A stretch of 26,112 nucleotides of DNA, taken from contig WQSI01000012.1 in the NCBI GenBank assembly GCA_009787945.1, positions 1-26,112 of the forward strand, in the 5' to 3' direction. Positions 13,183-20,190 of this stretch are shown here, piece by piece. Source of the stretch: Defluviitaleaceae bacterium (lineage in GTDB: Bacteria > Bacillota > Clostridia > Lachnospirales > WRAX01). The notes under the pieces were generated by a model. The model was given only the letters and a program-made list of their open reading frames with translations. It searched no databases and had not been told where the DNA came from. A program made the translations under genes and the position numbers. Within the stretch, counting starts at the first letter, position 1. Each line of letters begins with the position of its first letter.

Positions 13183-14415
13183 ATGACTAAATTTACAAGA
13201 ACAATTTTAGGAACTACATTAGCTTTTTTGCTTGTAGCATGTGGAGGAAATGGCGAGATAGATGCTGAAAATCATTATGAAGATGAAATTTTAGAAAATT
13301 ATTATTATGAATATGAACAGGAACAGGAACATGAAGAGATAACCGTCCAATTGCCAGAAGCGGCTTTTGTGGCGGTGGCGGCTGGGGCTTCCTCTAGTTT
13401 CGCCTTGGATGAAAATGGGCAGTTGTGGGCTTGGGGCAGTGGAACAGGCATAGGCACTTTCAACCTAACACCTATTTTGTTTATGGAAGATATTGTTAAA
13501 ATAGTATCAGGCTCATTTCCTAGCCACGCCCTTGCAATTGATACAGAGGGCAGGCTTTGGGGCTTTGGTTCTAATACAGGGGGCCCGCAGCATGGTTCTA
13601 ATGCAGGCGGGCAACTTGGGCTTGGGGCAGATTATATCACAGAGCCTGTATTGCTGATGGAAAACATAGTTGCCGCATCTGCTGGTGCGGCGCATACCTT
13701 AGCCCTTGATGCTGACGGCGTTGTGTGGGCATGGGGAACAAATTTCAGCGGGCAGCTTGGAAACGGCACTAACGACAACAGCCCCACCCCTGTGCGCGTT
13801 ATGGATAATGTGGTGGATGTGGCGGCGGGTTATCGACATTCTGTTGCCCTTGATGCCTATGGGGTTGTGTGGACATGGGGCGCAAATAATAATGGGCAGC
13901 TTGGAACGGATTCCGTTTGGGTAAGCGTTGCCCCTGGGCATCAATATCCCATAGCTGTCAAGGATAATGTGAGGGCTATTTCCATAGGCTCTAGCAACAC
14001 CTTTGCAATTACAAATGATGATGTTTTGTGGGCTTGGGGTCTAAATGTGGCTGGCCGCCTTGGAGATGGAACAACCACAGACCGCTTTTTCCCTACCCAA
14101 ATTATGGAAGATGTGGCACATGTTTTTGGGGGCTTGGATATTACACTAGCTGTTTCTTTGGACGGAGGGCTTTATACCTTTGGGGCTAATCATCATGGTC
14201 AAATGGGAATAGGAACATATCAGCTCAATTGGGATAGAGGTGTATATCCTCAAAGGGTGCTGGAAAATGTTGTATTTGCGGCAGGGGGCGTTAGCTTCGT
14301 TATCGCAATAGACGATGACGGCAACCTGTGGAGCTGGGGCAGAAATGACGAAGGGCAACTGGGTAACGGCAGAAGAGTCGAACGCCATGAGCCAGCGTGG
14401 GTATTTTTTCAATAA
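13183..14415 (+). CDS. RCC1-repeat lipoprotein (seven-bladed propeller)
   Basis: A 410-residue protein. The lipobox LVAC ends a signal peptide with the lipidated Cys at 20, followed by an acidic, Tyr-rich linker (about 26-52). Seven RCC1-type repeats then occur, each with an (L/V)(W/Y)xxGxN/G strand: LWAWGSG, LWGFGSN, VWAWGTN, VWTWGAN, LWAWGLN, LYTFGAN and LWSWGRN, with GQLG/GRLG turns between. Seven repeats are the number needed to close a beta-propeller. It should sit on the outer face of the membrane and bind a protein or polymer; the partner is unknown. AGGAGG is before the ATG. RCC1 repeats are best known in eukaryotes but also occur in bacterial secreted proteins. Confidence 0.9.
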   Translation: MTKFTRTILGTTLAFLLVACGGNGEIDAENHYEDEILENYYYEYEQEQEHEEITVQLPEAAFVAVAAGASSSFALDENGQLWAWGSGTGIGTFNLTPILFMEDIVKIVSGSFPSHALAIDTEGRLWGFGSNTGGPQHGSNAGGQLGLGADYITEPVLLMENIVAASAGAAHTLALDADGVVWAWGTNFSGQLGNGTNDNSPTPVRVMDNVVDVAAGYRHSVALDAYGVVWTWGANNNGQLGTDSVWVSVAPGHQYPIAVKDNVRAISIGSSNTFAITNDDVLWAWGLNVAGRLGDGTTTDRFFPTQIMEDVAHVFGGLDITLAVSLDGGLYTFGANHHGQMGIGTYQLNWDRGVYPQRVLENVVFAAGGVSFVIAIDDDGNLWSWGRNDEGQLGNGRRVERHEPAWVFFQ

Positions 14416-14449
14416 ACATGACATGAAAGCTCTCTACAGCGTCCTACAA

Positions 14450-14479
14450 CGTCATTGCGGGCTTGACCCGCAATCCCGT
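14450..14479. repeat. GTCAT-type palindromic repeat
   Basis: CGTCATTGCGGGCTTGACCC then GCAATCCCGT. The inner part ATTGCGGG...CCCGCAAT is a perfect inverted repeat around CTTGA. The 344-bp gap 14416-14759 holds this copy, the composite at 14490-14586, the copy at 14610-14638 and a terminator-like hairpin; no gene is seen in it. Confidence 0.8.
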
Positions 14480-14489
14480 ATGTTGTGTG

Positions 14490-14586
14490 GTAGGGGCGCG
14501 CATTGCGCGCCTGTTGTCGGGTAAGCGTGAAATGATGTAGGGTACGTATGTGCGGACGCGGGCGCATAATATGCGCCCCTACGCAG
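14490..14586. repeat. Two inverted TAGGGGCG palindromes (composite element)
   Basis: The left copy is GTAGGGGCGCGCATTGCG followed by CGCCTGTTGTCGGGTAAGCG. The right copy is inverted: GCGGACGCGGGCGCATAATA followed by TGCGCCCCTACGC. The cores differ (CGCATTGCG and CATAATATG) yet each is self-complementary. The ends face outward as GTAGGGGCG and CGCCCCTAC. Confidence 0.8.
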
Positions 14587-14609
14587 GCAGTAACCGCCCC
14601 ACTTTTAAC

Positions 14610-14638
14610 CGTCATTGCTGGTCAAGCACGGGATGACG
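14610..14638. repeat. GTCAT-type palindromic repeat, diverged
   Basis: CGTCATTGCTGGTCAAGCAC then GGGATGACG. The outer arms CGTCAT and ATGACG pair; the interior is partly decayed. Confidence 0.7.
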
Positions 14639-14666
14639 GGTTTGAAAGGTTTATCATCAGTATGAT

Positions 14667-14694
14667 AGCTCTCTGTCGTAGGGGGGCTTTTTTT
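14667..14694 (+). terminator. Terminator-like hairpin before spoIIIAA
   Basis: AGCTCTCT (14667-14674) can pair with GGGGGGCT (14681-14688) using some G-U pairs, followed by six T. It could end transcripts entering from the RCC1 gene so that spoIIIA is insulated. Confidence 0.5.
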
Positions 14695-14759
14695 GTTTGT
14701 TCTGGACAAGCACCCCTGTGACATAGGCTATAGGACAAACATTACAAAGGAGAACGCCC

Positions 14760-15629
14760 ATGAAGGTTGCAGAGGTTTTAGACAAATATACCCGCGGGGG
14801 GTTGGGGCAGGCTTTTGCCTGTGTAGATTTGGAAGATGCCCGCGAAATTCGTATTCGTCAGGGGTTGCCTGTTGTTGTGCGTAGGCTTGCAGGGGAAACT
14901 GTGTTGGATTATAAGCCCCATGGAGCGGATATTGCAGGGGTTTTGGAGCGGATGGCATCCCATTCCCTTTATGCATATGACGCAGAGCTTAAAAACGGTT
15001 TTATCACCATTGGCGGCGGGCATAGGGTGGGGATAAGCGGGCGGGTTGTTCTTGAGAATGGCAAAATTAAGACTTTGCGCCATTTTAGCGGGCTTACCAT
15101 TCGTATAGCAAGGCAGGTTTTGGGGTCTGCTGATGAAATTTTGCCCCATGTTTTGGGGTCTGATGCCATGGTTTATAACACGCTGATTGCATCTCCCCCT
15201 GGGCAGGGGAAAACCACGGTTTTGCGGGATTTGGTTCGGCAGTTGTCTAATGGGGGGCGCAATATATCCGTTGTGGATGAGCGGAGTGAGATTGGGGGCA
15301 GTTTTCAAGGTGCTGTGCAAAATGACCTTGGGCAGAGGACGGATGTTCTTGACGGTGCGCCAAAAGCCGAGGGAATGTTGCTAATGCTTCGTGCCATGTC
15401 ACCTGATGTTATCGCTGTGGATGAAATTGGTGGGGAAGAGGATGTGAAGGCTCTGCTGGCTGTTGCTAGTTGCGGGGCGAAGATTATCGCCACTATCCAC
15501 GGGGATAATATGGCAGATTTAAGGCGAAAGCAGAGCCTTGCACCACTATTTGACAATCAAATTTTTGACAAATATATTTTTTTAACGGACAATCCAACAC
15601 CAGGCACGGTTAGGGAGGTGGTGGGGTGA
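14760..15629 (+). CDS. spoIIIAA: Stage III sporulation protein AA (ATPase)
   Basis: A 289-residue secretion-type ATPase. Walker A is at 148-153 within SPPGQGKTT, a DERSEIGG segment at about 173-180, and Walker B VIAVDEIGG with D221/E222. The N-terminal ARIRQGLP-like segment (REIRIRQGLPVVV) is typical of SpoIIIAA. It is thought to power the SpoIIIA-SpoIIQ channel through which the mother cell supports the engulfed forespore. AAAGGAG precedes the ATG. The operon should be under sigma-E; only a weak match to its promoter (ACATAG, about 13 bp, CATTACA, near 14720-14745) is visible. Confidence 0.95.
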   Translation: MKVAEVLDKYTRGGLGQAFACVDLEDAREIRIRQGLPVVVRRLAGETVLDYKPHGADIAGVLERMASHSLYAYDAELKNGFITIGGGHRVGISGRVVLENGKIKTLRHFSGLTIRIARQVLGSADEILPHVLGSDAMVYNTLIASPPGQGKTTVLRDLVRQLSNGGRNISVVDERSEIGGSFQGAVQNDLGQRTDVLDGAPKAEGMLLMLRAMSPDVIAVDEIGGEEDVKALLAVASCGAKIIATIHGDNMADLRRKQSLAPLFDNQIFDKYIFLTDNPTPGTVREVVG

Positions 15630-16114
15630 TGCTAACCGTTTTAGGGGGGATTTTGGTCTGCCTTTCCACCACCCTAATTGGCGTTTACCTGGGCGGGGCA
15701 GGGGGGCGGCGGTCTAAAGAGCTGTTAGAGCTTAAAAAAAGCCTAATTCTGCTAAAATCTCAAATAGATTTTGCGGCTTACACCCTGCCCCAGGCTTTTG
15801 CCCATATTGCAGAGCGGGCAACGGCCCCTCTTGACGGGTTTTACAGGAAATTGGCAGAAGCTCCAGACAGTTGGGAGGTAGAAGCCGTAAAGCTAAAAGG
15901 CAACTTCCATAAAGATGATTTAGGAAATTTGGCATTGCTTGGGGCTTCTCTTGGGCAAAGCGACAGCTGTGTCCAGATAAACAGTATAAACATGGTAATA
16001 GCCACCATTGACGAAACTTTGGGGGAGCTTGCCGCAAAAAACATTAAGGAAACAAAAATGTACAGAAGCTTAGGCGTGGTGAGCGGACTTCTTATCACCA
16101 TAGCACTGTTATAG
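15629..16114 (+). CDS. spoIIIAB: Stage III sporulation protein AB
   Basis: A 161-residue protein. The N-terminal membrane helix (MLTVLGGILVCLSTTLIGVY) is followed by helical segments (LLELKKSLILLKSQIDFAAY) and a C-terminal helix (GLLITIALL), the usual SpoIIIAB layout resembling type II secretion inner-membrane proteins. The start is ATG 15629, overlapping the spoIIIAA stop in TGATG; a GTG one codon earlier (15626) is also open and closer to GGAGG. The family usually starts ML, which favours 15629. Confidence 0.92.
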   Translation: MLTVLGGILVCLSTTLIGVYLGGAGGRRSKELLELKKSLILLKSQIDFAAYTLPQAFAHIAERATAPLDGFYRKLAEAPDSWEVEAVKLKGNFHKDDLGNLALLGASLGQSDSCVQINSINMVIATIDETLGELAAKNIKETKMYRSLGVVSGLLITIALL

Positions 16115-16123
16115 GGGGATTTT

Positions 16124-16318
16124 ATGGATATTACTGTAGTTTTTCAGATAGCGGCAGTGGGTATTTTAGTGGCCGTTTTAAACCAAGTGCTAAAAGGGGC
16201 AGGGCGGGATGACCAAGCCACAATGACCACCCTTGCAGGGCTTATTGTTGTGTTGTTTTGGATAATAAGCCACATTAGCGACCTTTTTGGCACGGTGCAG
16301 ACCCTGTTTCAGCTGTAA
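16124..16318 (+). CDS. spoIIIAC: Stage III sporulation protein AC
   Basis: A 64-residue protein with two membrane helices (about 5-23 and 36-56) around the conserved loop KGAGRDDQATMTTLAG. The length and sequence are normal for SpoIIIAC, a small membrane subunit of the SpoIIIA channel. It lies 9 nt after spoIIIAB. Confidence 0.95.
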   Translation: MDITVVFQIAAVGILVAVLNQVLKGAGRDDQATMTTLAGLIVVLFWIISHISDLFGTVQTLFQL

Positions 16319-16333
16319 ATGGGGTGATGGATT

Positions 16334-16723
16334 ATGGATATTTTCCAAATCGTGTCAATTGGCATTGTTGGCGGCATTTTGGCGGTGATGATAAAAAAAG
16401 AAAACCCTACCATTGCCATAATGGTCACTCTTGCGGTGGCTGTGCTGATATTTCTGCTGTTAATGCCGCCTCTTGCGGGGCTTATTGGGCTTATAGCCCA
16501 GATAACGGGGCATTTGTCCAGCGGGCAGGAATATGTTTTGGTTGTTGTGCAGATTATTGGGATTGCCTATGTGGCAGAGTTTGGCTCGCAGGTTTGTAAT
16601 GATGCGGGGGAAGGGTCTATAGCTAGTAAAATTGAGCTTGCGGGGAAGGTTTTAATAATGGGGATTGCCGCGCCTATAATTATTTCTTTGGTGGAGCAGG
16701 TTGTGGCGGTTATTCCTGTGTAG
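16334..16723 (+). CDS. spoIIIAD: Stage III sporulation protein AD
   Basis: A 129-residue membrane protein, MDIFQIVSIGIVGGILAVMI, with conserved YVLVVVQIIGIAYVAEFGSQ and CNDAGEGSIASKIELAGKV. It has about four membrane helices and is homologous in part to SpoIIIAC. It is followed by a 167-bp gap with repeats before spoIIIAE, an unusual break in this otherwise tight operon. Confidence 0.95.
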   Translation: MDIFQIVSIGIVGGILAVMIKKENPTIAIMVTLAVAVLIFLLLMPPLAGLIGLIAQITGHLSSGQEYVLVVVQIIGIAYVAEFGSQVCNDAGEGSIASKIELAGKVLIMGIAAPIIISLVEQVVAVIPV

Positions 16724-16733
16724 TGCGTTTGGG

Positions 16734-16860
16734 CGGATGCGGGCGACCAATGGTCGCCCCTACCAGTTACATATATCCTACGTACGGGCGACCATGGCAT
16801 GCGCGACCAGCCAGTTATACCCATCCCGCGTAGGGGCGGGCAATGCCCGCCCGCGTCCGC
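16734..16860. repeat. Palindromic repeat cluster inside the spoIIIA operon
   Basis: The left copy reads GCGGATGCGGGCGACCAA then TGGTCGCCCCTAC. The right copy, inverted, reads GTAGGGGCGGGCAATGCCCG then CCCGCGTCCGC. A decayed third copy (GGGCGACCATGGCATGCGCG) lies between, near 16786. The outer ends GCGGATGCGGGCG and CGCCCGCGTCCGC are inverted repeats of each other. The cluster fills the space between spoIIIAD and spoIIIAE without disturbing either frame; AAGGTGA for spoIIIAE lies just beyond it. Confidence 0.85.
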
Positions 16861-16890
16861 AAATGATAACATACAAAAGAAGGTGACAAA

Positions 16891-17976
16891 ATGATAATAA
16901 AACTATGCACCCTTGTTCTTGCTGCCATGATGCCTACAGGCATCGAAGAGCAGTTAATGGGGCTTGAAATGCCCGTCCAATTGGGAGGCGGCAGCACCTT
17001 AATGGGTCCCGCGGACAACCTTGGGGAAATCGCCATCCAAGCCTTGCGAGGGGAAATTGACATGTCCATGGGGGGCATATTTTCCTGGTTGCTTTCTGCC
17101 CTTTTTGCCGAGGTACATACCCTTTTCTACATACTGCGCCACATGCTTATAATCGCTATTTTATCAGCGTTTTTCAAAGCCATGACAGGCTCTTTTAAAA
17201 ACAGCGGTATTAGCAAGCTTGGTTTTTACATTTGTTATATAGTGATTATTGGGCTGTTATTCCGCACGTTTTTGCTGGCTTTGGGCATTATGACAGATAT
17301 GGTCAGTAATATTGTATTTCTGCTAACTGGCTCGACCCCTGTTATTATAGGGCTTGTGGCAGGGGGCGGCTATGTGGCTTCTGCTACGGCATTTGCCCCC
17401 ATACTGATTTTTACCGCAAGCTTTCTGACGATATTCCTAGATACAATTATGGTGCCTTTGCTGATTTTTGCCTCAGCCATCACCCTTGTAAATTTTCTTT
17501 CAGATAAGGAAACCTTTGACGGCTTGTCTGAGGTGATGCACAAAGGCATAGGCTTTGCCCTAAAGGGGGTTGCCCTGGTGTTTATGGGGGTTTTGGGCTT
17601 TCAGCGGATTGCCACGCCAATACTAAACACTGTTGCCCTGCGAGGGGCGCGGACGGCGGTTGGGGCTGTGCCTGCTGTTGGCGGGGTGCTGACAGGGGCT
17701 ATTGACACGGCAGTGGTTTACAGCCAGGCTTTGCGGGGGGCGGTGTCCTCTGCCTTGCTTATTGCGGTGGTAAGTGTTAGCGTTGTACCTATTTTGCAAA
17801 TTGTGGCGTTTATATTGGTTTATAAGGTCACAGCGGTGCTGATTTCCCCTATTTGTGATGAGCGAATTGTGGATGCTATTGACGCTGTGGGGAATTATAC
17901 AGCCCTGATTTTGGGGGTTTGTCTGTTGGCGGCGTTTTTGTTTGTATTTATTGTTTTGGTAACATTAAGCCTTTAA
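16891..17976 (+). CDS. spoIIIAE: Stage III sporulation protein AE
   Basis: A 361-residue polytopic membrane protein with an N-terminal signal-like segment (IIKLCTLVLAAMMPTG), then about six to eight hydrophobic helices from residue about 85 onward (FSWLLSALFAEVHTLFYILR, LGFYICYIVIIGLLFRTFLL) and the conserved CDERIVDAIDAVGNYTALIL near the C-terminus. It is a membrane core subunit of the SpoIIIA channel. AGGTGAC is before the ATG, just after the repeat cluster. Confidence 0.95.
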   Translation: MIIKLCTLVLAAMMPTGIEEQLMGLEMPVQLGGGSTLMGPADNLGEIAIQALRGEIDMSMGGIFSWLLSALFAEVHTLFYILRHMLIIAILSAFFKAMTGSFKNSGISKLGFYICYIVIIGLLFRTFLLALGIMTDMVSNIVFLLTGSTPVIIGLVAGGGYVASATAFAPILIFTASFLTIFLDTIMVPLLIFASAITLVNFLSDKETFDGLSEVMHKGIGFALKGVALVFMGVLGFQRIATPILNTVALRGARTAVGAVPAVGGVLTGAIDTAVVYSQALRGAVSSALLIAVVSVSVVPILQIVAFILVYKVTAVLISPICDERIVDAIDAVGNYTALILGVCLLAAFLFVFIVLVTLSL

Positions 17977-17996
17977 TACTATTCGGAGGTTCACAA

Positions 17997-18608
17997 ATGA
18001 CAGCCCTAGGAGATTACATAAGAAATCTAGCGGTTTTCCTAATTTTTGCCAGCTTCATCACCATAATATCCCCAGGCGAAAAATTTGAAAAATATGTAAA
18101 TTTAGTTCTTGGAATAATCCTAATACTTGTCCTTGTTGCGCCCTTGTCAGGTGTTATAGGCGCGATTTCAGGCTCATCAGGGGATATTTTTGCAGACATT
18201 TCCTTGGCATATGACCGAGCGGCAATGGCGCGGCAAATTGAGCAGGCAAGTCATGAACAGCAAGAAACAATCCTTGCCCTGTTTACAGAAGGGCTTGCCC
18301 AGCAAACAGGGCGTTTAGTGGACAACCACGGGCATTTTTACCTTGAAGCTATAGATTTTACCGTAAACACCGCGGACAACTTCGGGGAAATTTTGCAAAT
18401 TAATCTAACCTTACGGGAAAGGGGGGTAAACGCGCCATTTTTAAGGATTGACCCAGTGCGCATAACCCAGCAAATAGGCAATAGGGGAGAGGTCGCCCCT
18501 GAAGAAACAGGTCTTGTGGAAAATCCCCAAATAATTTCTTTAAGAAATTTGCTTGGGGACTTCTATAACTTGGCTGTGGACAATATATATATAGAAACCA
18601 TGGACTAA
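17997..18608 (+). CDS. spoIIIAF: Stage III sporulation protein AF
   Basis: A 203-residue protein: two N-terminal membrane helices (about 6-25 and 34-55, LVLGIILILVLVAPLSGVIG), then an extracytoplasmic domain (about 60-203) of the ring-building type found in SpoIIIAF/AG/AH. The ATG at 17997 has CGGAGG upstream; the longer open frame from 17919 lies inside spoIIIAE and is discarded. Confidence 0.92.
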   Translation: MTALGDYIRNLAVFLIFASFITIISPGEKFEKYVNLVLGIILILVLVAPLSGVIGAISGSSGDIFADISLAYDRAAMARQIEQASHEQQETILALFTEGLAQQTGRLVDNHGHFYLEAIDFTVNTADNFGEILQINLTLRERGVNAPFLRIDPVRITQQIGNRGEVAPEETGLVENPQIISLRNLLGDFYNLAVDNIYIETMD

Positions 18609-18656
18609 CCACACCAAAGGTTGACCCCATGGCTTCACACAAGAGAGGTGCTAAAA

Positions 18657-19244
18657 ATGCAAATCCTAAAAAACTTTATGGAGAAAAAGGGCAAAAAAGG
18701 CGTGCAAAACCTTGTAGTTATGTTGATTGCGGGGGTTGTTCTCCTTTTAATAAGTGCCTATTTCGCGAGTACGAGAGGGGATGGTGAAAGTGGAGAGTTA
18801 AGAGTTGAGAGTTTAGAGTTTGAAGCTCCAGTTGTGACTTCTACTCTTTCACAAGAAAGTTATATTGCACAGCAAATGGAAGAAATACTATCCCTTGTGG
18901 CGGGAGCTGGGCAGGTGCGGGTTATGCTGACTTTAGGCAGTTCCGCCAGCGTTTACGCCCAGAACACCCAGATAAACCTTGCCATCACCACCGAGGAGGA
19001 CGGCGAAGGCGGCGTGCGCAATATTGACACAGAAACCAGCAGCCACACCTATGTAATGGTGCGCCAAGGGGATGGAAGCGAAAGACCTTTGCGTATTCAG
19101 GAGCTTCGCCCTAATATCGAAGGGGTGATAATTGTGGCGGAAGGGGCAGGGGATGTGGTTGTCCGTGATGCTTTAGTCCGCGCGGCTCATACGGTTTTGG
19201 GCATTGCCGTCCATCGGGTGCAGGTGTTTCAAATGCAGCAATAA
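18657..19244 (+). CDS. spoIIIAG: Stage III sporulation protein AG
   Basis: A 195-residue protein: one membrane helix (about 17-37, NLVVMLIAGVVLLLISAYFA), a short linker, and a ring-building domain (about 66-195: MEEILSLVAGAGQVRVMLTL, ELRPNIEGVIIVAEGAGD, ALVRAAHTVLGIAVHRVQVF). SpoIIIAG forms a large ring in the intermembrane space. GAGAGGTG is before the ATG at 18657. The linker (GESGELRVESLEFEAP) is encoded by a tandem 7-mer array at 18794-18821. Confidence 0.94.
   Translation: MQILKNFMEKKGKKGVQNLVVMLIAGVVLLLISAYFASTRGDGESGELRVESLEFEAPVVTSTLSQESYIAQQMEEILSLVAGAGQVRVMLTLGSSASVYAQNTQINLAITTEEDGEGGVRNIDTETSSHTYVMVRQGDGSERPLRIQELRPNIEGVIIVAEGAGDVVVRDALVRAAHTVLGIAVHRVQVFQMQQ
18794..18821 (+). repeat. 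Four tandem 7-mers within spoIIIAG
   Basis: AGAGTTA, AGAGTTG, AGAGTTT, AGAGTTT. They encode part of the flexible linker between the membrane helix and the ring domain. A unit length of 7 means that gain or loss of one unit would shift the frame. Confidence 0.85.
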
Positions 19245-19272
19245 CTTAAAAATTATATATGGAGGTTACATA

Positions 19273-19956
19273 ATGAAAAGGTTTTTCCAAAATCGCTCTA
19301 ATGACGGGCAAAAATTTAAGCTAAAGCGCAATCATGTTGTTATATCTGCCCTTGTGGTGATGATTGGCGTAACAGGCTATCTTAATTTGCGGGATAATGC
19401 CGCCTATGAAAACGGCTTGCCCCTAACCAGTGCAGGGGAGATAATGGCACTTATCCTTGATGACACAATGGCGCAGGATGTTGTTATGGTAAACACCACC
19501 CTTGACTACTACGGCGAGTTAACAACAAGCCACAACAACGAGATTTTTGCCGTGCCTGCGTCGGCTGATGGGTCTGCGGTGTTTGTGAACACAACCAACG
19601 ACAGCTCTTTCTTCATCCAAGCCAAGCTTAACCGTGAACAGGCAAGAAGCGGGCAAATGTCCACCTTAACAGAGCTTATTAACAACCAAAACATTGCCCA
19701 AGACCAAAGGGCAGACAAAGCAACGCAACTTGCTGACATTTTAGGGCGCATTGAGCGGGAAGCAGCCGCAGAAGCCCTTATTGAAGCCAAAGGCTTCACG
19801 GAAGTTTATGTGCGCATTGGCGATGAGGCTGTTGACATTGTAGTTGACCGCCCACAGCTAACAGACCAAGAGATTGCTCAAATTGTGGATGTGGCTATGC
19901 GCAAAACTGGCTTTGCCATGGAGCAAATTTTTGTAAGCCCTTTGCGTCAGAATTAA
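19273..19956 (+). CDS. spoIIIAH: Stage III sporulation protein AH
   Basis: A 227-residue protein: a basic N-terminus (FKLKRNHV), one membrane helix (about 25-43, VVISALVVMIGVTGYLNL), and an extracytoplasmic domain with a coiled region and C-terminal ring-building fold (EALIEAKGFTEVYVRIGDEA, QIVDVAMRKTGFAMEQIFV). It pairs with SpoIIQ across the engulfment space; spoIIQ is not in this window. GGAGG (19261-19265) lies 7 nt before the ATG. It is the last gene of the operon. Confidence 0.94.
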   Translation: MKRFFQNRSNDGQKFKLKRNHVVISALVVMIGVTGYLNLRDNAAYENGLPLTSAGEIMALILDDTMAQDVVMVNTTLDYYGELTTSHNNEIFAVPASADGSAVFVNTTNDSSFFIQAKLNREQARSGQMSTLTELINNQNIAQDQRADKATQLADILGRIEREAAAEALIEAKGFTEVYVRIGDEAVDIVVDRPQLTDQEIAQIVDVAMRKTGFAMEQIFVSPLRQN

Positions 19957-19964
19957 ATTATGAA

Positions 19965-19992
19965 GGGGGTGCAATCACGCGCCCTCTTGTTT
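19965..19992 (+). terminator. Terminator of the spoIIIA operon
   Basis: GGGGGTGC (19965-19972), loop AATCAC, GCGCCCTC (19979-19986), then TTGTTTT. It is 8 nt after the spoIIIAH stop. Confidence 0.75.
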
Positions 19993-20020
19993 TCGTTAAA
20001 CATAAAAAATACGCTTATCG

Positions 20021-20052
20021 AACAGCGGGCGCATAATATGCGCCCCTACGCG
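20021..20052. repeat. TAGGGGCG palindrome (core CATAATATG)
   Basis: AACAGCGGGCGCATAATATG then CGCCCCTACGCG. With its left flank (ACGCTTATCGAACAGC) it matches the copy at 23350 (ACGTTTATCGGACAAC), so the repeated unit extends beyond the palindrome by about 15 bp on one side. Confidence 0.85.
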
Positions 20053-20126
20053 GTGTGGGGGTTGTTTTGAAAATACACATGATTATTTAAGCAAAAATGC
20101 CATTTTGTGCCTTTGCAAAAATATAC

Positions 20127-20155
20127 TTGCTAAATACCCGAAATTGTGATATAAT
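20127..20155 (+). promoter_or_regulatory. Sigma-A-type promoter of the hybrid histidine kinase
   Basis: TTGCTA (20127-20132), 17-bp spacer, TATAAT (20150-20155), about 29 bp before the ribosome site AGGGGGG. Confidence 0.75.
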
Positions 20156-20190
20156 TATATGTACTGCGTTTGTAGAGGGGGGCTGCACCC

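Noticed and set aside
14720..14745. Sigma-E promoter for spoIIIAA
   Set aside because: Only a weak match (ACATAG...CATTACA) is visible by eye; mentioned in the gene entry but not strong enough for its own feature.
15626..15628. GTG start for spoIIIAB one codon upstream
   Set aside because: Better spaced from GGAGG but the family normally starts with ML as given by ATG 15629; difference is one residue.
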